Source: Hymenobacter guriensis (GTDB lineage Bacteria; Bacteroidota; Bacteroidia; Cytophagales; Hymenobacteraceae). Taken from it: a stretch of 64,000 bases of DNA. The stretch spans positions 310,001-374,000 of the forward strand of contig NZ_JADWYK010000004.1 in assembly GCF_015773195.1 (NCBI RefSeq). Reading direction: 5' to 3'. The translations under genes were made by a program, and so were the position numbers. Positions 1 through 8,049 of this stretch are shown piece by piece; the first letter of the stretch is position 1; the number at the start of each line of letters is the position of its first letter. The notes under the pieces were generated by a model. That model worked only from the letters and a program-made list of their open reading frames with translations. It was not told where the DNA came from and searched no databases.

Positions 1-1
1 G

Positions 2-694
2 CGTGTGGATGTACTACCGGCCTCTTTTGGGGCGTGGCTGCGGTATCTGCCTTTGCTGCCGGGGAAACCGCCGGTGAGGCTGCACAATGGGCAGCTGAAA
101 AACCGCCAGGATGTACACGCAGCCGTGCTGGACCTCGACGTAGGCAATCAGGATCTGCAGCAGTGCGCCGATGCGGTTATCCGCTTGCGGGCCGAGTACC
201 AGTTCAGCCGACAGCCCAACCAGATTCATTTTCACCTCACCAGCGGCCACGATATCCGCTTTCAGGACTGGTACTCAGGTACGGGGTTTCGGGTGACGGG
301 CAACAGCGTGCAGCCTGCCCCACGCCCCGCCGAAGCACCCAGCCACGCCAGCCTCCGCCGCTACCTCGACCGGATATTCACTTACGCCGGTACCCTGTCG
401 CTGAGCAAGGAACTGCGGCCTGTTCCCTTAGCGCAGGTGCGCCCCGGCGACGTACTGATTCACGGTGGCTCGCCGGGCCACGCGGTGCTGGTGCTGGACG
501 TAGCGGTGCAATCCAGCACCGGCCGCCGCGTAGCCCTGCTGGCGCAAAGCTACATGCCTGCCCAACAGATGCACGTCTTGAAGAATCTGGAGGCTCCGGG
601 CCTGGGCGCCTGGTTCTTTCTCGATCCGCAGGCTGACCAGGTACTTACGCCTGAGTGGACGTTCGAGCGCACCGAATTGGGCCGGTTTGAGTAG
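2..694 (+). CDS. DUF4846 domain protein, 5' end outside the window
   Basis: The frame is already open at the left edge and coding-like sequence begins immediately, so the true start lies upstream and only the C-terminal 230 or so residues are visible. The opening SFGAWLRYLPL, then VRLHNGQLK, then DLDVGNQDLQQCADA followed by RLRAEY are the conserved blocks I recognise from the DUF4846 family of Bacteroidota. A later block, RPGDVLIHGGSPGHAVLVLD, has the look of an NlpC/P60-like or papain-like core with a glycine-histidine pair. Members are usually secreted or lipoproteins, but the signal peptide is not in the window. Function is unknown. The next gene starts 80 bases downstream on the same strand. 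Family assignment is fairly secure; any enzymatic role is inference. Confidence 0.75.
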   Translation, partial: RVDVLPASFGAWLRYLPLLPGKPPVRLHNGQLKNRQDVHAAVLDLDVGNQDLQQCADAVIRLRAEYQFSRQPNQIHFHLTSGHDIRFQDWYSGTGFRVTGNSVQPAPRPAEAPSHASLRRYLDRIFTYAGTLSLSKELRPVPLAQVRPGDVLIHGGSPGHAVLVLDVAVQSSTGRRVALLAQSYMPAQQMHVLKNLEAPGLGAWFFLDPQADQVLTPEWTFERTELGRFE

Positions 695-774
695 CGCAGC
701 AGCAGCGGTACTGCTCCGAACCACACGGGCCCAGACAAGGTATATACCTGACGAATCTATTATCCCCGCTACCT

Positions 775-1470
775 ATGAAAAAGAAAATCGTGGCCCTCAC
801 CGGGGCCGGCATTTCGGCTGAAAGCGGCCTGGCTACTTTCCGGGGCTCCGATGGGCTGTGGGAAGGTCACCGCATCGAGGACGTGGCCACGCCCGAGGGC
901 TGGGCCAAAAACCCCGAACTGGTGCTGGAGTTCTACAACCAGCGCCGGGGCGCTGCCCGTGCCGCGGAGCCCAACGCCGGCCACCTGGCCCTGGCCGCGC
1001 TGGAGCAGGACTTTGACGTAGTGATTGTAACCCAGAACGTGGATGACCTGCACGAGCGGGCCGGCTCCTCGCACGTTATTCATCTGCACGGCCAGCTGTT
1101 TGAGTCGCGCAGCTCCTACTTCGAGCAACTGGTGTACCCCATGGAATCGGACCGGATAGAGCTGGGCGACCTGTGCGAGAAAGGCCACCAGCTCAGGCCC
1201 AACATCGTGTGGTTTGGCGAGGCGGTGCCACTGATGGAGCGCGCCGTAGAGGAAGCCACTACGGCCGATGTGTTTCTGGTGGTGGGCACTTCCCTACAGG
1301 TGTACCCGGCGGCCGGGCTCGTCAACTACGTCCGGCCGGGCACGCCCATCTATATCATCGACCCTAGTCGCCCGCCGGTTTCAGCCCGCCCCGATCTGCA
1401 CTTCATCACCGAGCCCGCCACCACCGGCGTGCCCAAAGTGGCCGCCGAACTGATGCGCGCCGAAAGCTGA
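775..1470 (+). CDS. cobB: NAD-dependent protein deacylase, sirtuin (CobB-like, class III features)
   Basis: A 231-residue cytoplasmic sirtuin that would remove acyl groups from lysines using NAD+. The NAD-binding GAGISAESGLATFRG lies at residues 10-24, TQNVDDLH at 86-93 and the catalytic histidine is H105 in HLHG. FYNQRR at 53-58 supplies the Tyr (54) and Arg (57) that in E. coli CobB and SIRT5 favour succinyl- and malonyl-lysine, so desuccinylase activity is plausible. The usual four zinc cysteines are missing: only one Cys (LCEKG) remains in that region, so the small domain probably folds without zinc. The gene appears monocistronic, followed by a strong intrinsic terminator. The family is certain; substrate preference is inferred. 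Confidence 0.92.
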   Translation: MKKKIVALTGAGISAESGLATFRGSDGLWEGHRIEDVATPEGWAKNPELVLEFYNQRRGAARAAEPNAGHLALAALEQDFDVVIVTQNVDDLHERAGSSHVIHLHGQLFESRSSYFEQLVYPMESDRIELGDLCEKGHQLRPNIVWFGEAVPLMERAVEEATTADVFLVVGTSLQVYPAAGLVNYVRPGTPIYIIDPSRPPVSARPDLHFITEPATTGVPKVAAELMRAES

Positions 1471-1491
1471 TTCTGGCTGACCTCAGCAGGC

Positions 1492-1526
1492 AAAAGCCCC
1501 GCCGCATCTTTGCGGCGGGGCTTTTT
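1492..1526. terminator. Intrinsic terminator between sirtuin and GH16 gene
   Basis: A perfect 14-bp stem (1492-1505 with 1512-1525) and a six-base loop, with A-run and T-run flanks, so it can serve both convergent genes. Confidence 0.85.
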
Positions 1527-1552
1527 GCATTAAACCAGATGGGCTTGGCGCG

Positions 1553-3019
1553 CTACTGAATTACCAGCTTCTGCACCTGGGTCGATTCGCCGCTCGTCAC
1601 GCGCAGCAGGTAGAGGCCACTCTTGAGCGACTGGCAATCCAGCTGCAGCTCGCCGTTGGCAAAAGTCGTACGCTGGAGCATTTCCTGGCCGCTTACCGTG
1701 GTGATGCGCACGCCTACGGGCAATTTGGCATCGTGGCCGCTCAGGCGCAGCTGCAACGTACGGCCGGCGGGCAGCGGGTTCGGGTACACCTCCACGCCGA
1801 AGGGGCCGCTGGCCGCTTTGGTCTTGGCATCCGTAGCCGTGGTGAGCGTGGTAGTGCCAGCGGAACCGGTCAGGGCAGTGACTTTGGTGATGCGGATCCA
1901 GTTGATATTCCAGCCACTGGTTTGGGCAAACACCCCGAAGTTGTAGGTGCCCGCATTGACGTTCACGTTCTTGGAAACCGTCGTCCAGTTCTGCCAGCCA
2001 CCAGTAGCCGGAATGGCCACATTGCCCAGCTGCACGGAGCCAGCGTTCAGATCCGACGACAACGTACCACCGCTGGGGCTAGCTACGCGGTACTCCAGCT
2101 TATAAGTGCCCGAAGTGGGAAAGTTGACGTTGTTGTAGGCCATCCAGTCGCCGGCATCGATGTAGGCCACGTTCTGGCCACCTTCCGAGCAGTTTTCCAA
2201 CTGTACGCCGTTCATGGCCGAGTAGCTTTCTGCCTGCAGCGTAACGCTAGAGGTAGTTGGAGTGCTTGTTTTCTGGTATACCCGTACATAGTCAACGTAC
2301 ATGGTAGCGGGCAACTTGCTTTCGTCTACCGTCTGGCCGGGCCAGTTGCCGGCTACCGCCAGGTTCAGGAGCAGGAAAAAGGGCCGCTGAAACTCCTCGG
2401 TACCGCCGGTGTTGCCGGTAATGTTGATTTCGTGGTACTTCACTCCATCCACAAACCAGCGGATGTAGGTGGGCTCCCATTCCACCGTGTACACGTGGTA
2501 GTTCTGGGGCGTCGTCACGATGTTGCCGCCGTACTCGGCATGGCCGTTGCTGTCCCAGTGCACTGTGCCGTACACCTTGCTTTCGGAGTTGATGTGCTCC
2601 ATCACGTCGATTTCGCCGCAAGCCGGCCAGCCAACCTGTCCGATGTTGGCGCCCAGCATCCAGAAAGCCGGCCACAGGCCCTGGCCAAGTGGCATCTTGA
2701 TGCGCGCCTCTATCTTGCCGTAGGTGAATTGCTTGATGCCCTGCGTTTTCATCCGGGCCGAGGTGTAGGGCAACCCGCCTACATTTTCTCTCCGGGCCGT
2801 AATCATCAGGTCCGTGCCATTCACGGTGGCGTTGGCGCGCTGGTAGTACTGCTTTTCGTTGTTGCCCCAGCCGCCACCGCCGGTTTCAAACACCCAGCTG
2901 GAGCTGATGCTACCATTAAATTCATCGGCCCAGACCTGCTGGTAGGTTTGCGCCTGGGCTACTTGGGTGGCGCCGGCCAATGCCAGAGCGCCACAAAATG
3001 TGGTAAAGAGTTTCTTCAT
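1553..3019 (-). CDS. Secreted GH16 endo-beta-glucanase with CBM6 and T9SS sorting domain
   Basis: A 488-residue secreted glycoside hydrolase. A Sec signal peptide (residues 1-23, ending AQAQ) precedes a GH16 fold of about residues 27-250 with the active-site motif GEIDVMEH, in which E136 is the expected nucleophile, D138 the helper and E141 the acid/base. Residues 258-380 (LQAESYSAMNGVQ, AYIDAGDWMAY, then GWNINWIRI) form a CBM6-like carbohydrate-binding module. Residues 408-488, opening VEVYPNPLPAG and ending LLRVTSGESTQVQKLVIQ, are a type A T9SS C-terminal sorting domain, so the enzyme should be exported and surface-bound or released. GH16 enzymes of this form cut laminarin or related beta-1,3/1,4-glucans; the substrate is not fixed by sequence. 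It stands alone, convergent with the sirtuin gene. Confidence 0.93.
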   Translation of the reverse strand: MKKLFTTFCGALALAGATQVAQAQTYQQVWADEFNGSISSSWVFETGGGGWGNNEKQYYQRANATVNGTDLMITARRENVGGLPYTSARMKTQGIKQFTYGKIEARIKMPLGQGLWPAFWMLGANIGQVGWPACGEIDVMEHINSESKVYGTVHWDSNGHAEYGGNIVTTPQNYHVYTVEWEPTYIRWFVDGVKYHEINITGNTGGTEEFQRPFFLLLNLAVAGNWPGQTVDESKLPATMYVDYVRVYQKTSTPTTSSVTLQAESYSAMNGVQLENCSEGGQNVAYIDAGDWMAYNNVNFPTSGTYKLEYRVASPSGGTLSSDLNAGSVQLGNVAIPATGGWQNWTTVSKNVNVNAGTYNFGVFAQTSGWNINWIRITKVTALTGSAGTTTLTTATDAKTKAASGPFGVEVYPNPLPAGRTLQLRLSGHDAKLPVGVRITTVSGQEMLQRTTFANGELQLDCQSLKSGLYLLRVTSGESTQVQKLVIQ

Positions 3020-3530
3020 GATGGTGGGGTTGTGGAAAAGAGGTAGGTCGGGAAAATCGGGGCCTCCAAGGCTGCCGGATGCAGTCTTGGAAACAGTAGC
3101 AATATATCGGGTCGGTCAGTGCAATGTCAACTTTTGAAAACGCCTTATATGGTGCTAAAACCATGTTTTTTTCATCTTTTTATCACTTACGTCACACGCG
3201 TTGATGTGCCCGATCAGGCAATAAGCCCGATATAAGCCACCATTAGGTATGGCAGATAAAGCGGTTAGAAAACAAGCAAAAAAGCAGGATTTTGCACAGG
3301 AAATTTTTAATATATTGTAATAGCAGGCCAGTTTTGACAAGGCATTTTCAAACTACCGGCTCCAACCGGCCTTATACACTTGGCTGCTTCCGGGTGAACC
3401 CCTAATAAAATGTGCTGCTGACAGACAGAAAATTTCATTTATCAGATTAAGAAATGTTAATCCGGCCTTATCTCCGTTCAGCTTTCTGCGTAAGGAAGGC
3501 ACTTCCCGTTCGGATTTCCCTTCCAGCTAC
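3020..3530. other. AT-rich divergent intergenic region
   Basis: 511 bases without a credible gene between two divergent genes. It is clearly richer in A+T than its surroundings, especially 3150-3330. It holds the candidate GH16 promoter; I found no good -7 match for the rightward gene, no hairpin and no RNA gene. Confidence 0.6.
3099..3130 (-). promoter_or_regulatory. Candidate promoter of the GH16 gene
   Basis: On the minus strand TTG (3128-3130), a 21-base spacer and TATATTGC (3099-3106) resemble the Bacteroidota -33/-7 pair TTTG-n19/20-TAnnTTTG, about 80 bases before the start codon. Confidence 0.4.
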
Positions 3531-6500
3531 ATGCTCAACCCTTACTTCCGGCTGCTGGCTGCTGCGCTGTTGCTTACGGCAACGTGCCCGGCGCTGGCGC
3601 AGACTGCCCCGGCCCATACTGTTTTCCTGCTCGGCAACACCGCCACCACCGCGCCTACTCCCGCTCACCTGCAGGCTCTGCGCCGTACCCTAGAGCAGCA
3701 AACCGGCCCGTTTACCCTTGTCCACCTTGGCGACATCGTGGGCAATGAAAGTCTGGCCGGCAAGCAGGACAGCAGCGCGGCTGGTCAGAAGGCCCGGGCC
3801 GATGTGCTTATTAACCTGCTCACCGGGTTGCCCAATGGTAAGCTTTACTTTGTGCCTGGTGATAAGGACTGGGCCAACTCCGGCCCCGAGGGCTTGAAGC
3901 GCGTGCGCCGGCTGGAAGAGTACATCGAGAAGCGCCTGCCCGGCCAGAACGCCTTCGTACCCACGGGTGGCTGCCCCGGCCCTGAAGTGGTGGATATTGC
4001 CCCCAACGTGCGTCTGGTAGCCATCAACTCGCCCTGGTGGACGCACCCCTACGACCGGCCCGAAGCGCCCGACACCGACTGCAAGACGATGACCCAGGAG
4101 GAATTCCGGGAGCAGCTGCAGGATATTCTGGATGACACCAAGGGCAAAAACGTGCTGCTGGTTGGCCACCAGCCCGTCGTCAGTAATGGCATCTACGGCG
4201 GCCACATGCCCGTGCTGCGCCACTTTCTGCCCCCGCTGGTGGGCTCGTTCTACACGGCCTACCGCCAGAACGTAGGCTCCCCGCGCGACATGGCCAACCC
4301 GGCCTACCAGAACTTCCGCAAGGAGTTGCTGAATACGCTGCAGGAAAACCCCGGTGTGGTGTACGCCGCCGCCCACGACTATAGCCTGCAGCTCACTCCG
4401 TTGGCCGGCAACTACCACCTCGTAGCCGGCTCCTTCACAGAAAAGCAGCACGTGGGCGCCAATGCCAAATCCCTATACAACAAGTCTGAAGAAGGCTTTT
4501 CCAAGCTCGAATATTACGAGGACGGTACTGTTAAAACGGCTTTTTACACCTTCCAAGGTACTACCGAAGCGGTAAAGGAATCCTACGCGGGTACGCTGTT
4601 CCAGAGTGCCTGCCAGGAGCCACGCCTGCCGGGTATACCCGTCAATGCCTTTATTCCCGAGTGCCCTACGGCCCCACGCGGGGTAGCCAATGCCAAACCC
4701 GACGCGCCTTTTGTGGCTACCACTACTGTAACACCCGGCCCGCAGTACAAGGGTGGCCCCGGCAAGCGGTTTTTCCTGGGGCCCCTCTACCGCACGTCCT
4801 GGACGCAGCCAGTGCAGGTGCCCACGCTCAACTTGGCTACCGATAAAGGTGGCCTGCGGCCCTTTGGCCGGGGCGGCGGACGGCAGACGACTTCGCTCAA
4901 GCTCATTGCCGCCGACTCCTCCGAGTACGTGTTCCGCTCGGTGGACAAAGACGTGACCAAGATCCTGCCTCCGGAGCTGCGCAACTCCATTGCCGCCGAC
5001 GTGCTGCGCGACATCACGCCCACGGCCCACCCCTACTCCGCCCTGGCCGTGTCGTCCCTGCTTGATCAGACCGATATTCTGCACGCCCGGCCGCGCCTGT
5101 TTGTGCTGCCCGACAACCAGCAACTCGGTCCCTACCGCGACCAGTACGCCGGCCTGCTGGGCACTTTGGAAGACCGCCCCGTGGACCCCAAGCCCAACCT
5201 ACCCGGCTTTGGCGGGGCCGACGATGTGCGCCGCTCGTTCAGCTTTTTCCGCCAACTCTACAAGGACCACGACAACCGCATCGACGCCGTGGCCCTAGGC
5301 AAGGCCCGTGCTTTTGATATGCTGGTGGCCGACTTCGGCAAGCACGAGGACAACTGGAAATGGGCCGGCTACAAGCAAGGCAACACGACCATCTACAAGC
5401 CCATTCCGCGCGACCGGGACCAGTCGTTTACCCTCTGGAACGGGCTGCTGACCTGGACGGCCAACCGCGAATGGGCTGTGCCCAGCATTGAGGACTTCCA
5501 GAGCGAGTTTCACGACATGGAAAGCCTGAACTGGCCGGCCCGCCATTTGGACAGGTTCCTGCTGCAGTCCCTTACGCGGGAGCAGTGGCAGGACGTAGGC
5601 AAGTACTTGCAGCAGCAGATTACCCCCGCCGCCATCGACCAGGCTACCGCCCAGTTTCCCCAGGAAATTCAGGCGTTGTCCGGTCAGGAAATCAACCGCA
5701 AGCTGAAAGCCCGCATTCAGGAGCTGCCCAAAGCACTGGATGAGTACTACCTGATGCTGGCCAAGCGCGTGGACGTAGTAGGCTCCAACAAGAGCGAAGT
5801 GTTCCAGGCCGAACGCCTCCCCGACGGCAACCTGCGCGTGCGTATGTTCGACAAGGCCAAGGGCACCGACCAGCCCGAGGGTGAGCCGCTGTTCGACCGC
5901 ACCTTCAAGCGCAAGGAAACCGACGAAGTAAGCCTCTACGGCCTCGGCGACGACGATATTTTCACCGTTACGGGCCAGGCCCCGCACAGCGTACTCCTGC
6001 GCATCATCGGCGGCGACGGCAAAGACCGAATTACGGATGAATCGGGTGTATCCGGCCTGCGCGCCCTCACGAAAGTGTACGACGTGCCCGACACGGAGCT
6101 GAAGCTGAGCAAGGAAAGTGACAACCGCACTTCCACCAAACTCGAAGTAAACCGCTACGACCGGGAGCAGTTCGAGTACGATGGCTACAACCCACGTGCT
6201 ACGCTCATCTTCAACCAGAGTGATGGATTCGGGGCTGGCGCGGGCTTCGACATTGTGCACCAGGGCTTCCGCAAGCCCGGCTTCAAGAACCTGTACGGCA
6301 TCGATATTCAGGGCTCCACTAACGGCAACTTCCAGGTTTCATTGAATTCGCGCTACCGCTACGCCATCAGGAAGTGGGATATTGGCCTGCGTACCGAGTA
6401 CGGCAACTACTTCCAGTATTACAACTTCTTCGGCCTCGGCAACCAGACTACCAAGGACGAAAACCTGTACAACGACAACTTCTACAAGGCACGCTACAAA

Positions 6501-7253
6501 GGCTACACTGCCAACGCTTTCCTGGAGCGCACCTTCTTGCAGCGTAGCCTCTTCCGCATCGGCCCCAGCTACGAGCATTATAAATCCAACTACACGGCCA
6601 ACTCCCTGCTGGGCTCCGAAAATCCTAGTCCCATTCCCGACGACCTGCGGCCCAACACCCAGTTTCAGCGGCTGGTGGGACTGAACGCCGTGCTGGACCT
6701 TGATTTGCGCGACCGGCAGAGCTTTGCCCGGCGCGGGGTGCGCCTGCGGGCCCAGCACGACTCCTACCGTCAGCTCAACCAGGCCAGAGCAAACTTCGGG
6801 CTTACCCAGGCCTTCGGCGAGTTCTACGGCACGGCCCGCCTGCTCGTGCCCGCTACGCTGGTGGTGAAAGTGGGCGGCGCCAAAAACTACGGCGACCGTA
6901 ACCAGATTCCCTTCTACAAATACACCAATCTGGGCTTACGCGAGGGTTTGCGCGGCTACGTGCGCAACCGCTTCACCGGCGACGCCAGTGCCTACCTCAA
7001 CACCGAACTGCGCCTGGCTCTGGGCCAAAGTAAAAACTCCATCCTGCCCTTCTACTACGGCGTGTTCGGGTTCTACGACCAGGGCCGCGTGTACTACCGC
7101 GGCGCCTCGCCCACCGGCTGGCACGCGGGCTACGGCGGTGGCTTCTACATCGCACCCGTCACCGAGCAGCTGGCTTTGTCCATTTCCTACCAGACCTCCG
7201 AGGAAGAAAGCGCCCTGCTTCAGTTCGGCGTTGGGTTTAGGATTGACCAGTAG
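3531..7253 (+). CDS. Outer-membrane protein: metallophosphoesterase-like, kinase-like and Omp85 barrel domains
   Basis: A 1240-residue polypeptide. After a signal peptide (1-23), residues 28-300 follow a calcineurin-like phosphoesterase: HLGDIVGN at 65-72, VPGDKDW at 108-114, VGHQP at 211-215 and AAHDYSLQ at 280-287. The first motif, normally GD, reads LLGN (33-36), so one metal ligand is lost. Residues about 450-680 look like an atypical kinase: EYVFRSVDK (465-473) as a nucleotide-side strand, DFGKHEDNW (601-609) as a catalytic loop, and PIPRDRDQSF (624-633) as a metal loop, a layout reminiscent of CotH or HipA kinases. From about 883 to the end is a BamA/TamA-like barrel including GLREGLRGYVRNRFTG near 1136-1151. 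The protein probably sits in the outer membrane with soluble domains in the periplasm. Signal peptide, phosphoesterase fold and barrel are well supported; the kinase reading is inference. Confidence 0.85.
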   Translation: MLNPYFRLLAAALLLTATCPALAQTAPAHTVFLLGNTATTAPTPAHLQALRRTLEQQTGPFTLVHLGDIVGNESLAGKQDSSAAGQKARADVLINLLTGLPNGKLYFVPGDKDWANSGPEGLKRVRRLEEYIEKRLPGQNAFVPTGGCPGPEVVDIAPNVRLVAINSPWWTHPYDRPEAPDTDCKTMTQEEFREQLQDILDDTKGKNVLLVGHQPVVSNGIYGGHMPVLRHFLPPLVGSFYTAYRQNVGSPRDMANPAYQNFRKELLNTLQENPGVVYAAAHDYSLQLTPLAGNYHLVAGSFTEKQHVGANAKSLYNKSEEGFSKLEYYEDGTVKTAFYTFQGTTEAVKESYAGTLFQSACQEPRLPGIPVNAFIPECPTAPRGVANAKPDAPFVATTTVTPGPQYKGGPGKRFFLGPLYRTSWTQPVQVPTLNLATDKGGLRPFGRGGGRQTTSLKLIAADSSEYVFRSVDKDVTKILPPELRNSIAADVLRDITPTAHPYSALAVSSLLDQTDILHARPRLFVLPDNQQLGPYRDQYAGLLGTLEDRPVDPKPNLPGFGGADDVRRSFSFFRQLYKDHDNRIDAVALGKARAFDMLVADFGKHEDNWKWAGYKQGNTTIYKPIPRDRDQSFTLWNGLLTWTANREWAVPSIEDFQSEFHDMESLNWPARHLDRFLLQSLTREQWQDVGKYLQQQITPAAIDQATAQFPQEIQALSGQEINRKLKARIQELPKALDEYYLMLAKRVDVVGSNKSEVFQAERLPDGNLRVRMFDKAKGTDQPEGEPLFDRTFKRKETDEVSLYGLGDDDIFTVTGQAPHSVLLRIIGGDGKDRITDESGVSGLRALTKVYDVPDTELKLSKESDNRTSTKLEVNRYDREQFEYDGYNPRATLIFNQSDGFGAGAGFDIVHQGFRKPGFKNLYGIDIQGSTNGNFQVSLNSRYRYAIRKWDIGLRTEYGNYFQYYNFFGLGNQTTKDENLYNDNFYKARYKGYTANAFLERTFLQRSLFRIGPSYEHYKSNYTANSLLGSENPSPIPDDLRPNTQFQRLVGLNAVLDLDLRDRQSFARRGVRLRAQHDSYRQLNQARANFGLTQAFGEFYGTARLLVPATLVVKVGGAKNYGDRNQIPFYKYTNLGLREGLRGYVRNRFTGDASAYLNTELRLALGQSKNSILPFYYGVFGFYDQGRVYYRGASPTGWHAGYGGGFYIAPVTEQLALSISYQTSEEESALLQFGVGFRIDQ

Positions 7254-7335
7254 AACTGAGACAGAAGGGCCCTGCTACGGAACGACAAGTATTCCATTTT
7301 TATCTACTTAAGGTCAATGCACCGCAACACAGACG

Positions 7336-7776
7336 TCAACGTATTTCGAGCTTGTTCCTGAATTCGCTGACTCTGGTAAACGCTTTTTTTAGTTGTTCCA
7401 GGTCGGTATATACCACGGTGTCAGTCCGGCTTATAATCCGCATTTTGCGGTAAAGCACTGGTTTGTTTCTATCGCCCCAGCCGCTGATTGAGAAAGTTGA
7501 TTTAACCGGGATGGAGTACTGCTGTACTAGGTTTATCGTATCGGAAGATACCAGCTTAGTTTCAGGCCCAGGATAAGAATAGCCATAGTTATCCGTCAAA
7601 AACAGGCGAAATTGGTGCTTATCCCACTGACTCTTATATGTGGCTGTATCGAAGTATAACTCAAGCGTTGCAGGCTGACCAGAGCAGTTAATCAGCTGGA
7701 CGGATGGCTGAGGCGGGTCATACACGCAGGCGCACAACCCAAGCGGCATGACGGCAACAAATAGTTTCGTCTTCAT
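7336..7776 (-). CDS. Orphan lipoprotein, function unknown
   Basis: A 146-residue protein if started at the internal ATG at 7776; the longer open frame up to 7851 gives an unlikely N-terminus, whereas the ATG is followed at once by a lipoprotein-type leader (MKTKLFVAVMPLGLCACVYD) with Cys at 15 and 17. The mature part (PSVQLINCSGQPATLELYF and later SIPVKSTFSISGWGDRNKP) matches no family I know and may be a small beta-sandwich. Base composition is more AT-rich than its neighbours, as often seen for recently acquired or fast-evolving envelope genes. It is convergent with the large outer-membrane gene. Confidence 0.65.
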   Translation of the reverse strand: MKTKLFVAVMPLGLCACVYDPPQPSVQLINCSGQPATLELYFDTATYKSQWDKHQFRLFLTDNYGYSYPGPETKLVSSDTINLVQQYSIPVKSTFSISGWGDRNKPVLYRKMRIISRTDTVVYTDLEQLKKAFTRVSEFRNKLEIR

Positions 7777-7926
7777 ACAGGGTATATCATTCCGGAAGAA
7801 AAGCTCAGCGTAAGTCCTCTTTTTCAAAGAAAGAAAAAACACTGCTTTCAAAGGTCTATGTTCTTCGACAGTATGTCTTACTTTCTGATCGACCAGTGAT
7901 ATTTGCTGCGCCTGCTACCGAGAAAC

Positions 7927-7951
7927 GCCCTGCTATTTGCGGGGCTTTTTT
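7927..7951 (+). terminator. Hairpin with T-run, no obvious upstream gene
   Basis: A 7-bp stem with one G-T pair (7927-7933 with 7939-7945) is followed by six Ts, as in a rho-independent terminator for rightward transcription. No rightward gene lies within 670 bases upstream, so it may end a small RNA or a readthrough transcript. Confidence 0.45.
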
Positions 7952-8006
7952 GCTTTCTGCCCGCTAAATAGTAATTCTACCGGCCTCTAGGGTTAGCACA
8001 AACGGC

Positions 8007-8014
8007 TATATTTG
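8007..8014 (+). promoter_or_regulatory. -7 element of the ppx promoter
   Basis: TATATTTG is an exact match to the Bacteroidota -7 consensus TAnnTTTG, 35 bases before the ppx start codon. No clear -33 TTTG is present. Confidence 0.5.
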
Positions 8015-8049
8015 TTTATAAACCGCACTTCCTCCCCTAACCAACTCCT

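Noticed and set aside
1733..3046. A 437-codon rightward frame opposite the GH16 gene
   Set aside because: It mirrors the codon pattern of the real gene on the other strand and shows no recognisable domain; long antisense frames are expected at this GC content.
3155..3340. A 61-codon leftward frame in the AT-rich spacer
   Set aside because: Composition is spacer-like and the peptide has no signal, domain or sensible context.
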